From positions 26,402,025-26,466,024 of the forward strand of contig OU612070.1 in assembly GCA_914767715.1 (NCBI GenBank): a stretch of DNA of 64,000 nucleotides. The letters are read 5' to 3'. The stretch's first letter is position 1; each line of letters starts with the position of its first letter. The notes under the pieces were generated by a model. The model worked only from the letters and a program-made list of their open reading frames with translations, had not been told where the DNA came from and did no database searches. A program made the position numbers and the translations under genes. Source of the stretch: Membranipora membranacea (taxonomy: Eukaryota > Bryozoa > Gymnolaemata > Cheilostomatida > Membraniporidae). This document shows, in pieces, positions 11,361-23,589 of the stretch.

Positions 11361-12191
11361 CCGTGAAGTCTAAAGAATTAAGAATGACTCGTAAAAATTT
11401 GTTTGATTGTGAAATTTAAAGGTCAAATCTGACATGAAACTTGTTAAGTTGATGATTTCTTAACATAGAAAAAGGTGGCATTATCGTAAGTTTGAAAATA
11501 CCATAAGTGATATTTTATGGAAACAATTGCATGATTATTTGGCATGCAAGCTTATAGATGAACCGAAATATGGTTGTTATAAATGACAGAAAATAGGTTG
11601 TTATAACTAACCTTGCCTCCTTATATATCCGTCCAAAATTGATTCTTGTAATTCTTATAATTCTTGTAGTATTCTTAGAGTTATTGTTATTAACGTTCAG
11701 AAAACTTTATACTTCTGTTTCTTCAGTAAGAAAACTTTTGAGTAGGTGGCTACATGGCTGACTGTATAGGTTGGTTGCTGAAATACAACTGGTGCAAAAA
11801 TGCAAAATATCATTCTTGACCATTCACTGAAAATTGATGTTGGCTATGTTGTTTAGTACAGTCTATTAATCTTTGGGTTTTAATTGTGGTTGCTTTTGAA
11901 ATACAGGTTTTATGGCCTGTAACAGGTGTGGGTTATTGAGAATCAATTATCAATTGCAAAGATGGGTTATGTATCACCGATCACTAACACAAAGAAACAG
12001 CTAATCAGTTCCGGCAGTGGTCAACCCGAAATGGATCAAAGTCGAGCCGACAAGCTATACCCTAAGGATTGGGGGTTGCTGCTAGTCTGTGCTAGAATTT
12101 TTTTGTCTTTACACAACTGATTATTTTTGTCACCCCTCTTCCCCAAAAATACTGAAACTTGAGCCTCAATATGTGTGATTAATACTTACTT
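11361..12191. other. No gene seen
   Basis: Anonymous AT-rich DNA. A short plus-strand frame at 11926-12120 has no motif. Confidence 0.4.
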
Positions 12192-12581
12192 CTAACCGCC
12201 TGGAAAAATTGAGAGTTGTCTATCATAATCGGGAACTTCACTACCCTCAGCAGCAATGTTGGTGACTGAAACCCAGTGGTTGGCACCCTTCATATGTAGA
12301 ACCTGGCAAAAGTCTCCATGATTGCACAGCATCACAGACTTAAAACATCTCCCCTGTATAAGCAGGCAGTCCTGAGATAGGACACTCTTGTGCTGTTTAG
12401 TTATCAGCTTCAAACCCTCTGTTATGAGGTCACTATCTAGTTGTTCATGCAGATCCAAGATTAATGATGGGTATTGACAGCTTCTCATTTCAAACAGCGG
12501 CTGGTTCTTTCCCTGATTTCCATATTGACTCATTATAATCATACTTTCCAGCACAGGAAAAATATATACAGATGGCATCAA
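12192..12581 (-). pseudogene. Second Ulp1/C48-like protease fragment
   Basis: A 129-codon frame carries the HWVSVTNIAAEGSEV segment containing the catalytic-His region, closely similar to the copy at 3.65-3.85 kb (HWVAVTNIAAKPSEV). It is preceded by the expected helical N-terminal part (LDSDLITEGLKLITKQ). The Asp motif that should follow is degraded to YDRQL, and I find no DCG exon downstream. It is therefore a partial, probably dead copy of the same protease family. Confidence 0.65.
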
Positions 12582-14204
12582 TCTGATTTCGTTTTCTTAC
12601 TGAAGTAGCTTTGATATGTCTGCTGTTTGAAAGTCTTACTCTCTTACAAACAAATTAGCCAAGGTTACCATGAATATGTCAAAGGAGTTTTGGAACTGAA
12701 GAGAGCACCACTTTCTTTCTTTTTTTTGTTCTCAACTTTTACCAACAGATAGTCTATCCAAGGTATTATGATCACTGAATGATAATAGGATTAGAATGAT
12801 CATTCCAAGATCTTGACACATGGTAACTATGCTATACAAGATATTACATAACTTTTAATCTCTAGTTTTATCTCTAGAATAAAAATTTGAGATTATTTTT
12901 ATAAATATTGCGCTTTTTGAAAATTTGTCACGCTCTCAGCGTGCACATGTCTGTGTGCATATGTCTGGACTGCCACTGGCCATCATACACAGAATTGTGA
13001 AAAATCTTTCCATTCCGCAGATGCATTGTTCATTTGCCCCTAGTGTTGAGTTGTAATACCTAAAGGTATGTGCTTTTGTTGAGGCAACCTGAATAAAATT
13101 TTGTAAAATCATAGCCATGATATTTACGGTGATAGAGAAAGACAAGGTGAACAAGTGATGATGACTACCGGAACATTCAGTACATATATCACGATGTCGA
13201 CCGTGTCAATGGAACTATCAGCTGTGTAATCAATACAGTCTGAAGTTTGTATACAGTTGTATCAATTTATAGTGAGAGTATGAATGGTTCTGTCATGCTT
13301 AAAACATCTTTCACTCAAATTTGATTAATTGGGATACTTACCAACAAAGTCCAGTGACCTGGCTCATGGATAGGTAGTAGAATCAGCCAACTCTCTGGCT
13401 GGCTCAGAGCTGGGCGGAACTCTGCTATGGCCTTATCCTGGCCAAGGCTCTTTAACATGACATAGGAATGTTGATAGCTCGCAAACATGTCTGTGCTGTT
13501 GGCTTAGGATCAATGTAATACATATGTCTATGATCTGAGAATCTAAATGGAAATTGGCAGGTCATATACGGTCGTCACAGGCAAAAAAGCTCTATCTGTA
13601 TTTTTTTATATTATGTGATAATGAGTTTTTTCTGAGTCAACAATGGTTTTCAATTATTCATTTTTTTATTTAAAAAAAATTCAACTGCTTGTCTATTAAG
13701 CTTTTTTCAGGCTTTCATTCAATACCAAACTTGTGTGGATCAGTAGAGGCACTTGCGCGTAACGCGCAAAAAACGAAAATACCCCCAAAGTTACAAGCGA
13801 GAATGGTCTATCTGCATGCAAACAGACCTTTTTGCCTTGAGTCCAACACAGCAGCTGGCCAGAATTGAAAAACAAAAACGGTCTGTGTCATGTTATTGCA
13901 GCAACACACCACCTTGTCCATTTATGCCAACCTCATCAAACTTTTATCAACTGGTGCAATTACCAGATCTATTTACTTGTTCTGAGTAAAACCACAGTCA
14001 GAAATACTACACAATGTTTGAAGTAAGGATGTCATTTTCCATTTTATTTTTTTTCAAATGGAAATTTAAACATAACAAAAAAACAAACCAAGCTAACCAA
14101 GCAAAAATTCAATAGAAAACAACAATACTGTTAAAAATAATCATTATCAATAAAAATGCAACTCTTAGTGATGCTAGTACACAGGCTACCGTACACCATG
14201 AACC
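12582..14204. other. No gene recognised
   Basis: Short frames only (for example minus 12936-13154 and plus 13753-13989), none with a motif I can name. Confidence 0.4.
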
Positions 14205-14255
14205 TTGGTTCCGTCAATTCCGTATACTCTTCCAGAACCAGGGGCTAGGATGACA

Positions 14256-16796
14256 TCAGATGTCATCCTCCTGAGTCTGCTCTGCCACAGCAGGATACAG
14301 GCGCTCCTGGTCCCTGACAAGCCCCTCAAAGAACTGCCTGGCTACACGATGATTAGCAAGCTTATCAACGAGCTCCAGGCAGTCTTTGAGCTTTAGCCTT
14401 GACACACGCTGGGGCTTATCATAGGCAGCATTAATCAGTTGAAGGTTGGCTGGTGCCCCAACCCTCCTCCAGCTGACCTGTCTCAGATCCACCTCGTAAT
14501 TCTTACTGACAGCCATAGAAATGGCTGTCCCAGCCTTTACGAGTCGGATCGTATGCCACTGCGATATACCGATCAGGGAGGTTTCACGGATTGCCCTTTC
14601 AGAAAGCTCTCTGAAATTTAGGAAATCTGTGAAATCCTTCACCTTCACGGTATATCTAGGCGGCTTGACTTTCGCTGTCTGGAAGAGCGTGTAGTAGCTG
14701 TCTGGAGTGCCAAGCTCAACACCTCTCTCTGCTCTTTCAATGAGACCATGCATGCCATCGGCCTCCATCATGCTATGGCCTGTCTCAAAGTCCTTGATGG
14801 CAATGCTGATCTCACCATCAAGAGCAGGTCAAGTGGAGATGGCAGCTAGCAGAGCAGCTACAACCATCTGGTTTTTGTTTTGTCCCACGCAACCGTCTGA
14901 CCACAGAATGATGTTTTTTTCTGTGATCAGGGACGGTACTGTGGTTAGGAAGTGGAAGAGACACGAGGCAATTTCATTGCCTCCCCTAATGCCTTCCACT
15001 TCCGTCCAGGTGTAACAGTAACCATGTGTACTGGCATCACTTAGAGTTGCATGAAAACAAAGGTTAAAAAGAGTTAATTTTCGTTTATAAAAGGCAGAGC
15101 CCGCTGTCAAGCGTGGCACCTGCCTGATCTGCTGGAGATCGAAGCTTATGTTGATGGTATTCGGCTTGATTCGATCTCCAGCTTTCTCGATCTTACTCAG
15201 CTCTTTTCTGTCTTTATGGATCTGATGGGCTGCCGCATCACCCCCTACCCGCTCATATTGGATACATCGGTCACAGCTAAATTAAAAACAAGGTTTGATT
15301 ATGCAACTTTGCTCAAGAGCATTGATAACTGAATAGCATCCAATCTATTGAAGCGCACGATACAGACTCTATCTCAGTTTACCATAAATCTACAGTGGAA
15401 TGGACTACTTACAGATCTGACTTGGGTATAAAGAACCCGATGTTGGTGTTTGTGTTGAACCACTCTCTATACCAGCTGATTGATGGAGGAATGGCTTGGC
15501 AGTGGCTGCAGAAATCGTCGTATAGGATACGGATATTGAGTCCATGCTCAAGATAAAGCTTTTTCGACTTTGCTCGGCAGTAGTGAGCTGGTATCCTGGG
15601 GAAATAAAAACAGAACCGATGGTAAGCACAAGCTTCACATAAATTATGAACAAGCTACAGCGACTGAACTGATGTACCAGCTTAATCCACCAATGAGTCA
15701 ATTGCGCCTAACTTTCAATGGGTAGACTTAATTACCTGTTAAAAGTCCTGAGACGTTCCTTGGCAAGCCGTATGGTGATCTCAGAAACTTTGTTGGCTGG
15801 TGTGTGAGGGGTTGGTGGCATCCGGATATTATTGACGCACACCTTCTTAGTTCTTGCCGCCTGAAAGAGATAAGTGAAGAGTTGTAAACGCTGTTAGTGG
15901 AGAAGCTAATCAACAGCAGCTCTGACTTTATTCAAAGACACAGTTACCCATAATTCATAGCTCATTTCCAACAGAAACTATCAAAGGCGCAAACCTTGTG
16001 ATACGACACATCGAGTGTACAGTTGTAAAACTCCTTACAAACACGTCTCTGCGTGTTGTCTGCCATTGTGATAAAATACTGGTTGGAGACAGACTTTCTC
16101 CTAGATGTTACACATCCAGGAGCACTCTGAAAGAGAACAGTCACAACATTAAGAGGCAGTTGATTTGAAGTAAAAGCGGTACATACAAACAAGTTTGAGA
16201 AAACAAAAGCAAACATACTGGCAGAGATAACATTGTAACAGTAAGAACGTATGAAACATGGTGGTACTTACCGATCTTACTGACTGGGCCTCGTAGGCCC
16301 AGCGGCCTTCCCGTCTTCCTTGTCCCCAGTAGGCATCTAATGCCTGCTGCCTTTCAGGTTCTGTGATGGTGTGACATTTAAAAACCGGGCTGAGATGACC
16401 CTCTGCAGGGCAAGGCCTCCGGCGTAACTGCCTTGGCACTGACTCCTGAGCTGATGAGCTGATGTATTTGGCTTGGCCAGAATTCACCAACCGTCTCTTT
16501 TCTGCCCGCTGAGTGGCACTGGGGTTTGCCCTGACGATACGCGCTCCCTCACCAAACTCACCCCGCTCTGCTAAGTCTACAATGTAGATTGGAGTAGTTA
16601 AGGATAGATCAATTAGGACAGGGTTACTAGATAGCCACAACTTTGGATGACAGAATGATAGGTTGATGTCAATAACTTGTAAACTTCAACTGACGTAATA
16701 AATGTGTGTCTGTAACTTACCAGTTTGGTCTATTCTCGTGAGCGAGATAGAAAGAGTTGGGAGGGAGGAGGCTGAGCTGCTTGATGTCCCTGCAGG
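14256..16796 (-). pseudogene. Six-exon transposase-like gene (DxCxxQNKN motif), one internal stop
   Basis: Exons read from GT-AG junctions on the minus strand: about 16796-16721, 16576-16272, 16126-15995, 15860-15736, 15595-15413 and 15276-14256. Exon 5 has YLEHGLNIRILYDDFC and ends FFIPKSDL. Exon 6 opens CDRCIQYERVGG and contains WSDGCVGQNKNQMVV, the acidic D-x-C-x2-Q-N-K-N motif of a transposase-like family widespread in invertebrates (RNase H-like by inference; I think often annotated DUF7869). The C-terminal part follows in the same frame after a single TGA at 14831-14829. Exon phases agree where checked (the Leu codon split between exons 5 and 6). The open frames and clean junctions suggest recent inactivation. 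A second, shorter relative lies at 58.9-59.7 kb. The start codon is not certain; more exons may lie upstream. Confidence 0.7.
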
Positions 16797-16860
16797 CTGG
16801 CAAAAAAATATGTGACTGATGGTCCACAACTGCAGTTTGGAATCATTTTAAATTTAATAG

Positions 16861-19439
16861 AGGTCTTTCCTGTGTGATGGCTGTAAAATAAATGGCAGAT
16901 CGTAACAGGTGCTCTCTCAATAGTGGGCGGAGCTTATTTCGAGAAATCTCATTGGACAAAAAAGTGGTCACATGCATGTGGAGCGGGAACTGAATAATCA
17001 TTACATTCTGATTGGGTAATAGGCGATGATGTCATCTTACGCCAAAGGTTATAATTTTTTAGCATCTTCTGACTTAGCATGTTTAAGCTCGGGATTCACA
17101 TGAAAAATACACTGATGCAATGTCCAATATTGGTACTAATCATGAAAATGAGAGAAACTACTAACCTTTCTTCTTGATGAGTCTGTTTAAATGACTGTTG
17201 AAGAGATTTGTGCAAATAAAGTGACAATGTGTTATACCTCTCGAGAAAGCAACAAATAGACCATTTTTGCCTGAACAATGGCGTGGCATGGTGCAAATAG
17301 ACCGTTTTGTAAGGGTTGTATCTTTTGAACCGCTAGGCGTAGGGGGATAATTCCCGCAGATTTGGACTCGCCATGGTCTATTACGTCTGTTTTAATTTAC
17401 ATTGCAATATCCGTTGCAAATACATATCGACCTTTTTTGCCCGTGACGAGCATGGTGGAAAGATAATAATTATGTCTTTTTGATTGATTAGAACAAGAGG
17501 CCGCCTCTAATGGCATGGTGGAAATATAATAATTATGTCTTTTTATGTGAGCAAATATACTGATATGTTGTCTTGACATTACTAGGTATTCAATTGCATC
17601 AAAATCAGCATAACTAAATTCCACCCGAATTCTGTTCTGTCAAATGATATTAGCAAACTCTATTGATCAGGATGTAGCTGATGTGTCCAACAATATTATT
17701 AATGCCTGTTTTTTTCATTATTGACAAAGCTCAGATTTGTTTCAAGAAAAGATTTTTCGATCTGCATTGTATTTCAAAGTACCTGGTCGTTGAGCCATTG
17801 TCCTGGAGCAAGAGTGCAACCATGCAATAAAATTGCCAACAGCATTTCACAAACCTATGCCACTTTTATATAGCTTAAATTAGAGCACACTTACAGTTTT
17901 GCTGCCGTGTGGCAAACTGGCTTTGGATATTTGTATAGATATGATTTTTTATGGTGAATTTGTGATGACCCATGTAATCAATTTACTGAGTATCGTAAGG
18001 TCGCGCCATATCACACCAGCAAGCCCACTGTCATTTAACCACAATATCTAGCCGCCCAGGCAATATAATGATCTAGAAATGTGCACACTATGTGTTACAT
18101 GCTTATGCCCTCCCACCACACTGCACAGACCTGCCCACAGCCCACAGCTGTCCTAGTTCTTCAGCACAAAACAATATGATACATTTCTGTCTGCCATAAT
18201 GATAAGCATTGCAACGACCGGTTGGAGAAGAAGAATGCTGATTGGTTAACTATTGGTCAGATCATTTCTAATTGGATGATAATCTTATGTAGTTGTAACG
18301 AGGCAAACAACTGCTTATTTTATATGTCTCTTCTGAGGTCGGATATTGTTAATAATGATAAGAGATATATAGTCGCTGCTAGCTTGTTACAACTGAGTTA
18401 GTATGTATGTTCACTCATTAGCCACCTGCCTATAGAATTTGGAAACAATGCCCTTATTATAACCGCGGTATGCTTGACTAAGTTTTAATTTAACCACTCA
18501 TGGACATTAACGATGCGGCAACGGCTACAATACGCGACCTTACGGTATATTGGTTGCTGTTTAAATAGGAGTTTTTAAACCAGCATTGTGATTTCATTGA
18601 AAAATATATTCAAATACAAAGTAATCGATAAGGATAGACAACCACCCACTATGAGGCGAAGACCTTGGCCATTTAAATAGTCATTAGTGGTCTGTGCTGT
18701 TCCCGTCCTCACCTCTCTTGAGCTGAAGGCTCATCGGGAACTCTGCTGGTAGAGGAGTAGCAACATCATTCTGTGTTGGTTTACAAACGCAAAATGTTAT
18801 GAACAACAGAACATGCAGTGGTAACAACCCTTGCAGTACTAGGGTCCCTGTTGATTTCGGAATCTACAAGTGCATATATATAAATGGTTACTAAAATACA
18901 AGAGGCTAGTCAGTAGTTCATCAGTCCAGAGTGTGGAAAACACAGCAGCCAGCCTGACTGCCACTGATCATTGGATACCTCATATCCGAGCAGTGTATTA
19001 TTAAATGGATCAGGGACTCCTGGAAAGAGAAATGATAGAGTGAGTGAGAGAAATTCACCTCCCCTGCAACAGCAGCTATAGTTAGGAGCTGTATTTGTTG
19101 AGGAGAGTATACTGCTTTGGTGTAAGATGGTATTGTATTGATTCTTTTATCCCCAAGTATAATCGTAGAACTGCAACAATTACAAATGAACATTACATGG
19201 TGAAGAATGTGATAGATTCAGTTATAGGATTTACAGTTATAGGTATACATGATTTACGGTATAGGTATACATATGTGCGTCTGAATTGCATCTGTTTCTA
19301 TTTAATCGTATGCTCGTTTTTTTGGTTTCTGACTCGTGTTGTCTACTACTCGTCACATCTTTTTATGATGACATACTAAATCTGTGTTGATTCAACACCA
19401 TTGAATACCATCTGTTTTTGTTCTACTGATTCTTTTTGG
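16861..19439. other. Long stretch without recognisable genes
   Basis: Contains an internal near-repeat (AATAATTATGTCTTTTT at about 17467 and 17529) and two similar phrases AAATAGACC(A/G)TTTT at about 17253 and 17296, but no gene, RNA or transposase fragment I can support. Confidence 0.4.
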
Positions 19440-19440
19440 T

Positions 19441-20435
19441 CATTTGCCCCCATCCATATAAACTGCATTTTGCAATTTGCTCATTATGAGGGGTTATCTT
19501 ATATGGCCCCTGGGCGATAATACTCCTTTGACGATTCCTGTATATTATCACAAGTTCATTGTATGAGGAAATCAATGATTTTTGATCTGGCTGTCATTTG
19601 TTTCTCTTCTCACTTGTGAAGTTATTCGCTCTGATTGTTGTTATATAATTCATGTCACCCTACCTGCAAGCTCTCTGCATCGTTACAAAACACCCTGCAA
19701 AATTTGCAGATGACATATTTTTTAAACCAGGCATGTAACACCACAAGACAGTTTTCTCCCTCAAATTATATCCTCATGATTTGTTTCATTCTTTATTAGC
19801 TCTGCATCAAGCAGTAGCACTCGCTGCACACGTCAGGTAAAGGATTGCAAACAATATGTAGACTTTGCTTGACTGACTCTTAGAAATCAAGAGTGGCCCT
19901 ATTACTAATGGCTTGTTACCGTTCTCATTCAAAAGCATTGGATGCAGAATCTGTTTGAATCCAGCCCCACTGATGTCCCGATACTATCGTCAAATGTCTT
20001 TTATGTCACTAGATTAAATCTTACTGAGATATTTCAGGTTATGTTGTGTTTAATATTTTTACGAGGATAATCCAATCGATTTTCCATGCCAAATATTCCA
20101 TCATCCTGAGACATAATTGTATCATGTGCATATTTAGGTGGTTGGCTGTAAGTAATTTAGCTGATGCTGCGCGTTCTTATGACTTTGTTTGTATATATGG
20201 AATACTTTTTTATTGTTATTGTTGCCTCTTACAAATTTCTGATATCACCAAATTTCTATTTAACTGCTATTACCTCATTTATGGTTTGGCGTACTGATAA
20301 CTCCCCTTCTGCTCTCAGCATCAGATTGCCATGCCATGCCATGTCAGCCTAATCATTGGCTTATTCTAGGTTATCTTCTAGCCTGAAATAAACAAGTGAA
20401 TGTATGCTTGCTTGTCATAGCATGGATTGTATGGT
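19441..20435. repeat. Repeat family R, fragments
   Basis: Segments here recur elsewhere in the window. 19.49-19.80 kb resembles 22.43-22.63 and 48.66-48.92 kb (shared TTTGATCTGGCTGTCATTTG). 19.97-20.22 kb resembles 56.68-56.94 kb. 20.31-20.43 kb resembles 50.43-50.58 kb. They are diverged copies of one dispersed element of several kb. At 50.3-50.5 kb the minus strand of the family has an exon-like open frame, so it probably began as an autonomous transposon; I cannot assign a superfamily. Confidence 0.65.
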
Positions 20436-20599
20436 AATCTTAGTTCAGTAAAGGAGTAACATATTATTAGCATCAATTCAGTCATCTCTGATGTTATCAA
20501 GGTCTCTAGTGAACTAAGGACTGGAGCAAAAATGCCTTTCTACTGTTCTCGGATAAATTGGCCTCAAAAGAAAATGATTTTACTTGCCACAAACAGTAT

Positions 20600-20743
20600 C
20601 TGGAATTCCAACATCTCTAACAAACTTTCTCACTTGCCACCTTATATTTTTTGTAATTGATTATTAAAACGTTGATATGCCATTATCTCAATGGAGCATA
20701 AGGTGGCAAGTGAGAAAGTTTGTTAGAGATGTTGGAATTCCAG
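20600..20743. repeat. Perfect 46-bp inverted repeat (hairpin)
   Basis: 20600-20645 is the exact reverse complement of 20698-20743, separated by a 52-base loop. A transcript would fold into a 46-bp perfect stem. The lack of any mismatch implies either very recent origin or selection. It may be a folded inverted duplication or part of a MITE-like end. Confidence 0.9.
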
Positions 20744-21074
20744 AATGTTTGAATTTGCTTCTCAGGAAATGTGTTGTGCACATGTGCAATGTGTATTTAA
20801 TAAAAGAATATAGTGGGCCAGCTGTTAGTAAAACTGCAGTCCAACACAACATTGGACTATGATCAGATGTTCCGCCCTACTATTTCACTCTGTACCACAA
20901 CCACCCCCCTCCCCCGCCCCACCTGAGACTTAGGCTTGATCAAGTAGCCTTATTTGGGAGGTTTTACACTGGTATACATGCACAAATCACATCAACCATA
21001 TCCTCTGTTACACTGGGTTAGATATAAAAAACAATATACGCGTTTCAGTTTCAGCGATACATCTTTATCAGCAT

Positions 21075-22774
21075 CTTTATTGTAACAGTTCACTCAGCCC
21101 CAAGGTTGATGCTGTTCCTCTAATTAGTAATAATAGTACCAGCCAGGCCAAAATCTCGCACTGAAGAGCAGCTTGTGCCAGGCACACATAAATATTTATT
21201 GGCCAGCTTGGCTAAGGTAGAAAATGTTGCCTGGTTCGCTTGCCACCATTGTAGTGGATTGTAGTGGATATTTCTCTTCTTGTAGCTGTACATATTCACA
21301 CCTCCAGTAAACTGACAATGTGGTTGAAGCCGTCCAATTTGACTCTGATCTTTGTCCACATTACAGTTGCCCTTACTTGCCGGATCGTATTCCTCGGTTT
21401 CGGAGGAGCTACAATAGTGTAATCAAGTTACTTTGGCATGTTAACTCTTCTGAGGGGATGTAATGAGCCCACTACCCCCTTCATTATGATTGCCGCTGCA
21501 TAAAAGGCGCAGGGGCCATGGTACTGCCCTATCCGCCCGATTTATTCATACATGTCCTGCATGGAACAATAAAACAAAGCCCTCACAGGATAGTTTCCCT
21601 TAATGACAATACTGATGAGTGTCTTGCGTCAGTTAGTTATTCTTAGTTATTCTTAACATAAAGCTTACTGTGTCATATATATTATACATATATTATATCT
21701 ATATCAGATGTGTTGTGCATCGTTTTTTGTCCTTTTATTCTAGATTCCTGGCTGTGAATACTGTTATGGGTTGTAATTCTGGCTCGTGTATTCTCCTTCC
21801 TTGCTTGCATGATACTGAGTCGTTTTACAATGATCTTGGAAAAAACATCATTAATTAGAATCCCTGCAACGATGCACTGAATGACTTTCAACTACTAATA
21901 ATAAGTGTAGGCTGTGACTATATTATACTATTTCATTTATTCCTAATAATACTTAATATTGAAAACATCACAACCTAACAAATATACATTTATCAAAATA
22001 CCATAAGTTGTTATAGCTGAGTATAAAAAGTGTGGGTTGTAGTTTATATACTACTTAATTTGGTACTAAAATCTGAACATCAAGAATAATAGGGAGAGAG
22101 AAAGTTATGAACCTTCCCTCCAGAATATTCTGGTTAACTCTTACCGACCAAAGCTTAATTTTATGAGCACTACCAATCCGTTAATCCAATGTTGAAAGTA
22201 TTTAAGGTCTCTTGTTTCGATCAAAATGCCGCTGATTTTCCCACAATTTCTGCTCTTAACCCACATTTTGGGTAGAACTACGTAGTCAAATGGTCTGGAC
22301 CAATCGCCCCCGAATCACAAAATGGAGGCAAGATTTGGATTCAGCATAACTGAGAACCTCTATTGACCATTTAATGATTTCTCAGCTGCACTTGACAGTT
22401 AGTCATTGCTGACCCGGGTATATTTTCTGACGATTGAGGAGCTATCTTATACGGGCCATGGGCGATAATACTCCTTTGACAATTCCTATTCATTATCCCC
22501 AGTCCATTTCAGTAGTGATGGGGATATCTATGCGTTTGATCTGGCTGTCATTTGCTTCTATATACTTACTTGCAAAAACTTGCAGTAGTGATATTTCCTA
22601 AACCAGGCGTGAAATGAAATAATGTCCGCATGATTTGTTGAGGATGCTTATTTCCTTTATTATCAGCTTATTTGGTCCTGTAACTCACTGGCTCAAGATT
22701 TAAGACGTTGGAGTTTGGCTTGGCTTAATATTATCAGCTTCTATTTCTTAATACTAATTCTGGCTGGTTATATG
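21075..22774. repeat. Repeat family R, copy split by the Polinton (left part)
   Basis: 21.08-21.25 kb matches 50.59-50.77 kb (TGTAACAGTTCACTCAGCCC onward). 21.3-21.56 kb matches 46.93-47.16 kb. 21.57-22.77 kb matches 47.88-49.16 kb with gaps. The roughly 0.7-kb coding-like block at 47.17-47.87 kb is missing here, so this is an internally deleted copy. It breaks off exactly at the Polinton target duplication and resumes at 40.69 kb. Confidence 0.8.
22769..22774. repeat. Target-site duplication, left (TATATG)
   Basis: TATATG directly precedes the AGTAGTAG terminus and recurs directly after the right terminus at 40688-40693. Six-bp duplications are diagnostic of Polinton insertion. Confidence 0.95.
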
Positions 22775-22909
22775 AGTAGTAGATTTGGGAGGAGTTGGTC
22801 AGCTCGATCACATTTTAACAGATAGGCGGACTGTTCCCGCCTGTAACGCTCCTGGTGGAGCCACTGGCTGTTCAATTACGGTGATTCATCACAGTATTTA
22901 TTTTGTGCT
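22775..22909 (+). repeat. Polinton terminal inverted repeat, left
   Basis: Matches the reverse complement of 40553-40687 over 135 bases with about four mismatches, all clustered about 30 bases from the inner edge (22872-22881). The terminus AGTAGTAG has the AG start usual for Polintons. Confidence 0.95.
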
Positions 22910-23300
22910 CAACGTGGTGTAGCAACTACTCATAAAGCTATGGAGTTGTCAATTGCTTTTGTTATCATTTTGTATGGTGAGGTGGGTCATTGATCTGATG
23001 GAAGTTTGTTTATGTAATTCTACACAGTATATTTATTCATAATAAATGATGAGATGCTTGTGTGGGTAAAGTGATTGAGAAGATTCACAGTTAGCTAGTG
23101 TTGTGTTAAATATTTGTTTCTGAGGGATAAAATGCTCATTGGTACAGGCTTGAATTGATAAATATGCAGCTGAATGTAGGTATATGTTAATTTAGGTGTT
23201 AAAACATTTTCAATAATAAATCTGAGGTAGAGACAGCAAAGACATGTATAAAATCACATAATATAAATTACAGGGAATAAATGAATACAAGGTTGTCAGA
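22910..23300. other. Polinton left subterminal region, no gene
   Basis: AT-rich and without a credible frame. It could hold the 3' untranslated part of the leftward genes at 23.3-24.3 kb. Confidence 0.5.
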
Positions 23301-23444
23301 TTAGGCATCTGACATAGTCCATGGAACAGATTGTACTAGATTACATGTTACTGGTAGCAGGTGCATGCGTTCCTGATCTGACAGAAATGGCAACATAATT
23401 CGTGAGTGCTCCCGTAGGCAGCAGGGTAACAATGCCAGGCTCAT
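23301..23444 (-). CDS. Small F-box-like ORF (47 aa), tentative
   Basis: From the Met at 23444 the frame reads a short Leu-rich peptide whose middle, IMLPFLSDQERMHLLPV, resembles the core of an F-box (Leu/Pro start, PFLSD turn, hydrophobic helix and Val). F-box proteins recruit substrates to SCF ubiquitin ligases and are used by several large DNA viruses. The whole ORF is barely one F-box long. The frame is open upstream to 23582, where the residues look less protein-like, and another frame there encodes a hydrophobic peptide. It follows the zinc-ribbon gene on the same strand by about 145 bases and could be a further exon or ORF of that transcript. The assignment rests on eye-matching only. 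Confidence 0.3.
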   Translation of the reverse strand: MSLALLPCCLREHSRIMLPFLSDQERMHLLPVTCNLVQSVPWTMSDA

Positions 23445-23589
23445 GCTTTGATTTCCTTGATGAGCATAACTTTGACACCCACCATTCCAACACAAATTAC
23501 GCAGCCCAGCATAAAAACAAAAACAATGTGAAAGAAGAGATAAAAAAAAATTAACAAGAAAAGCAAAATATTGGAGATTCAATTACAGA

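Noticed and set aside
13740-17400. Possible terminal inverted repeats around the six-exon transposase (GGTCTATxTGCA phrases on both sides)
   Set aside because: The match is only a short phrase and the flanks do not align; no convincing inverted ends or target duplication.
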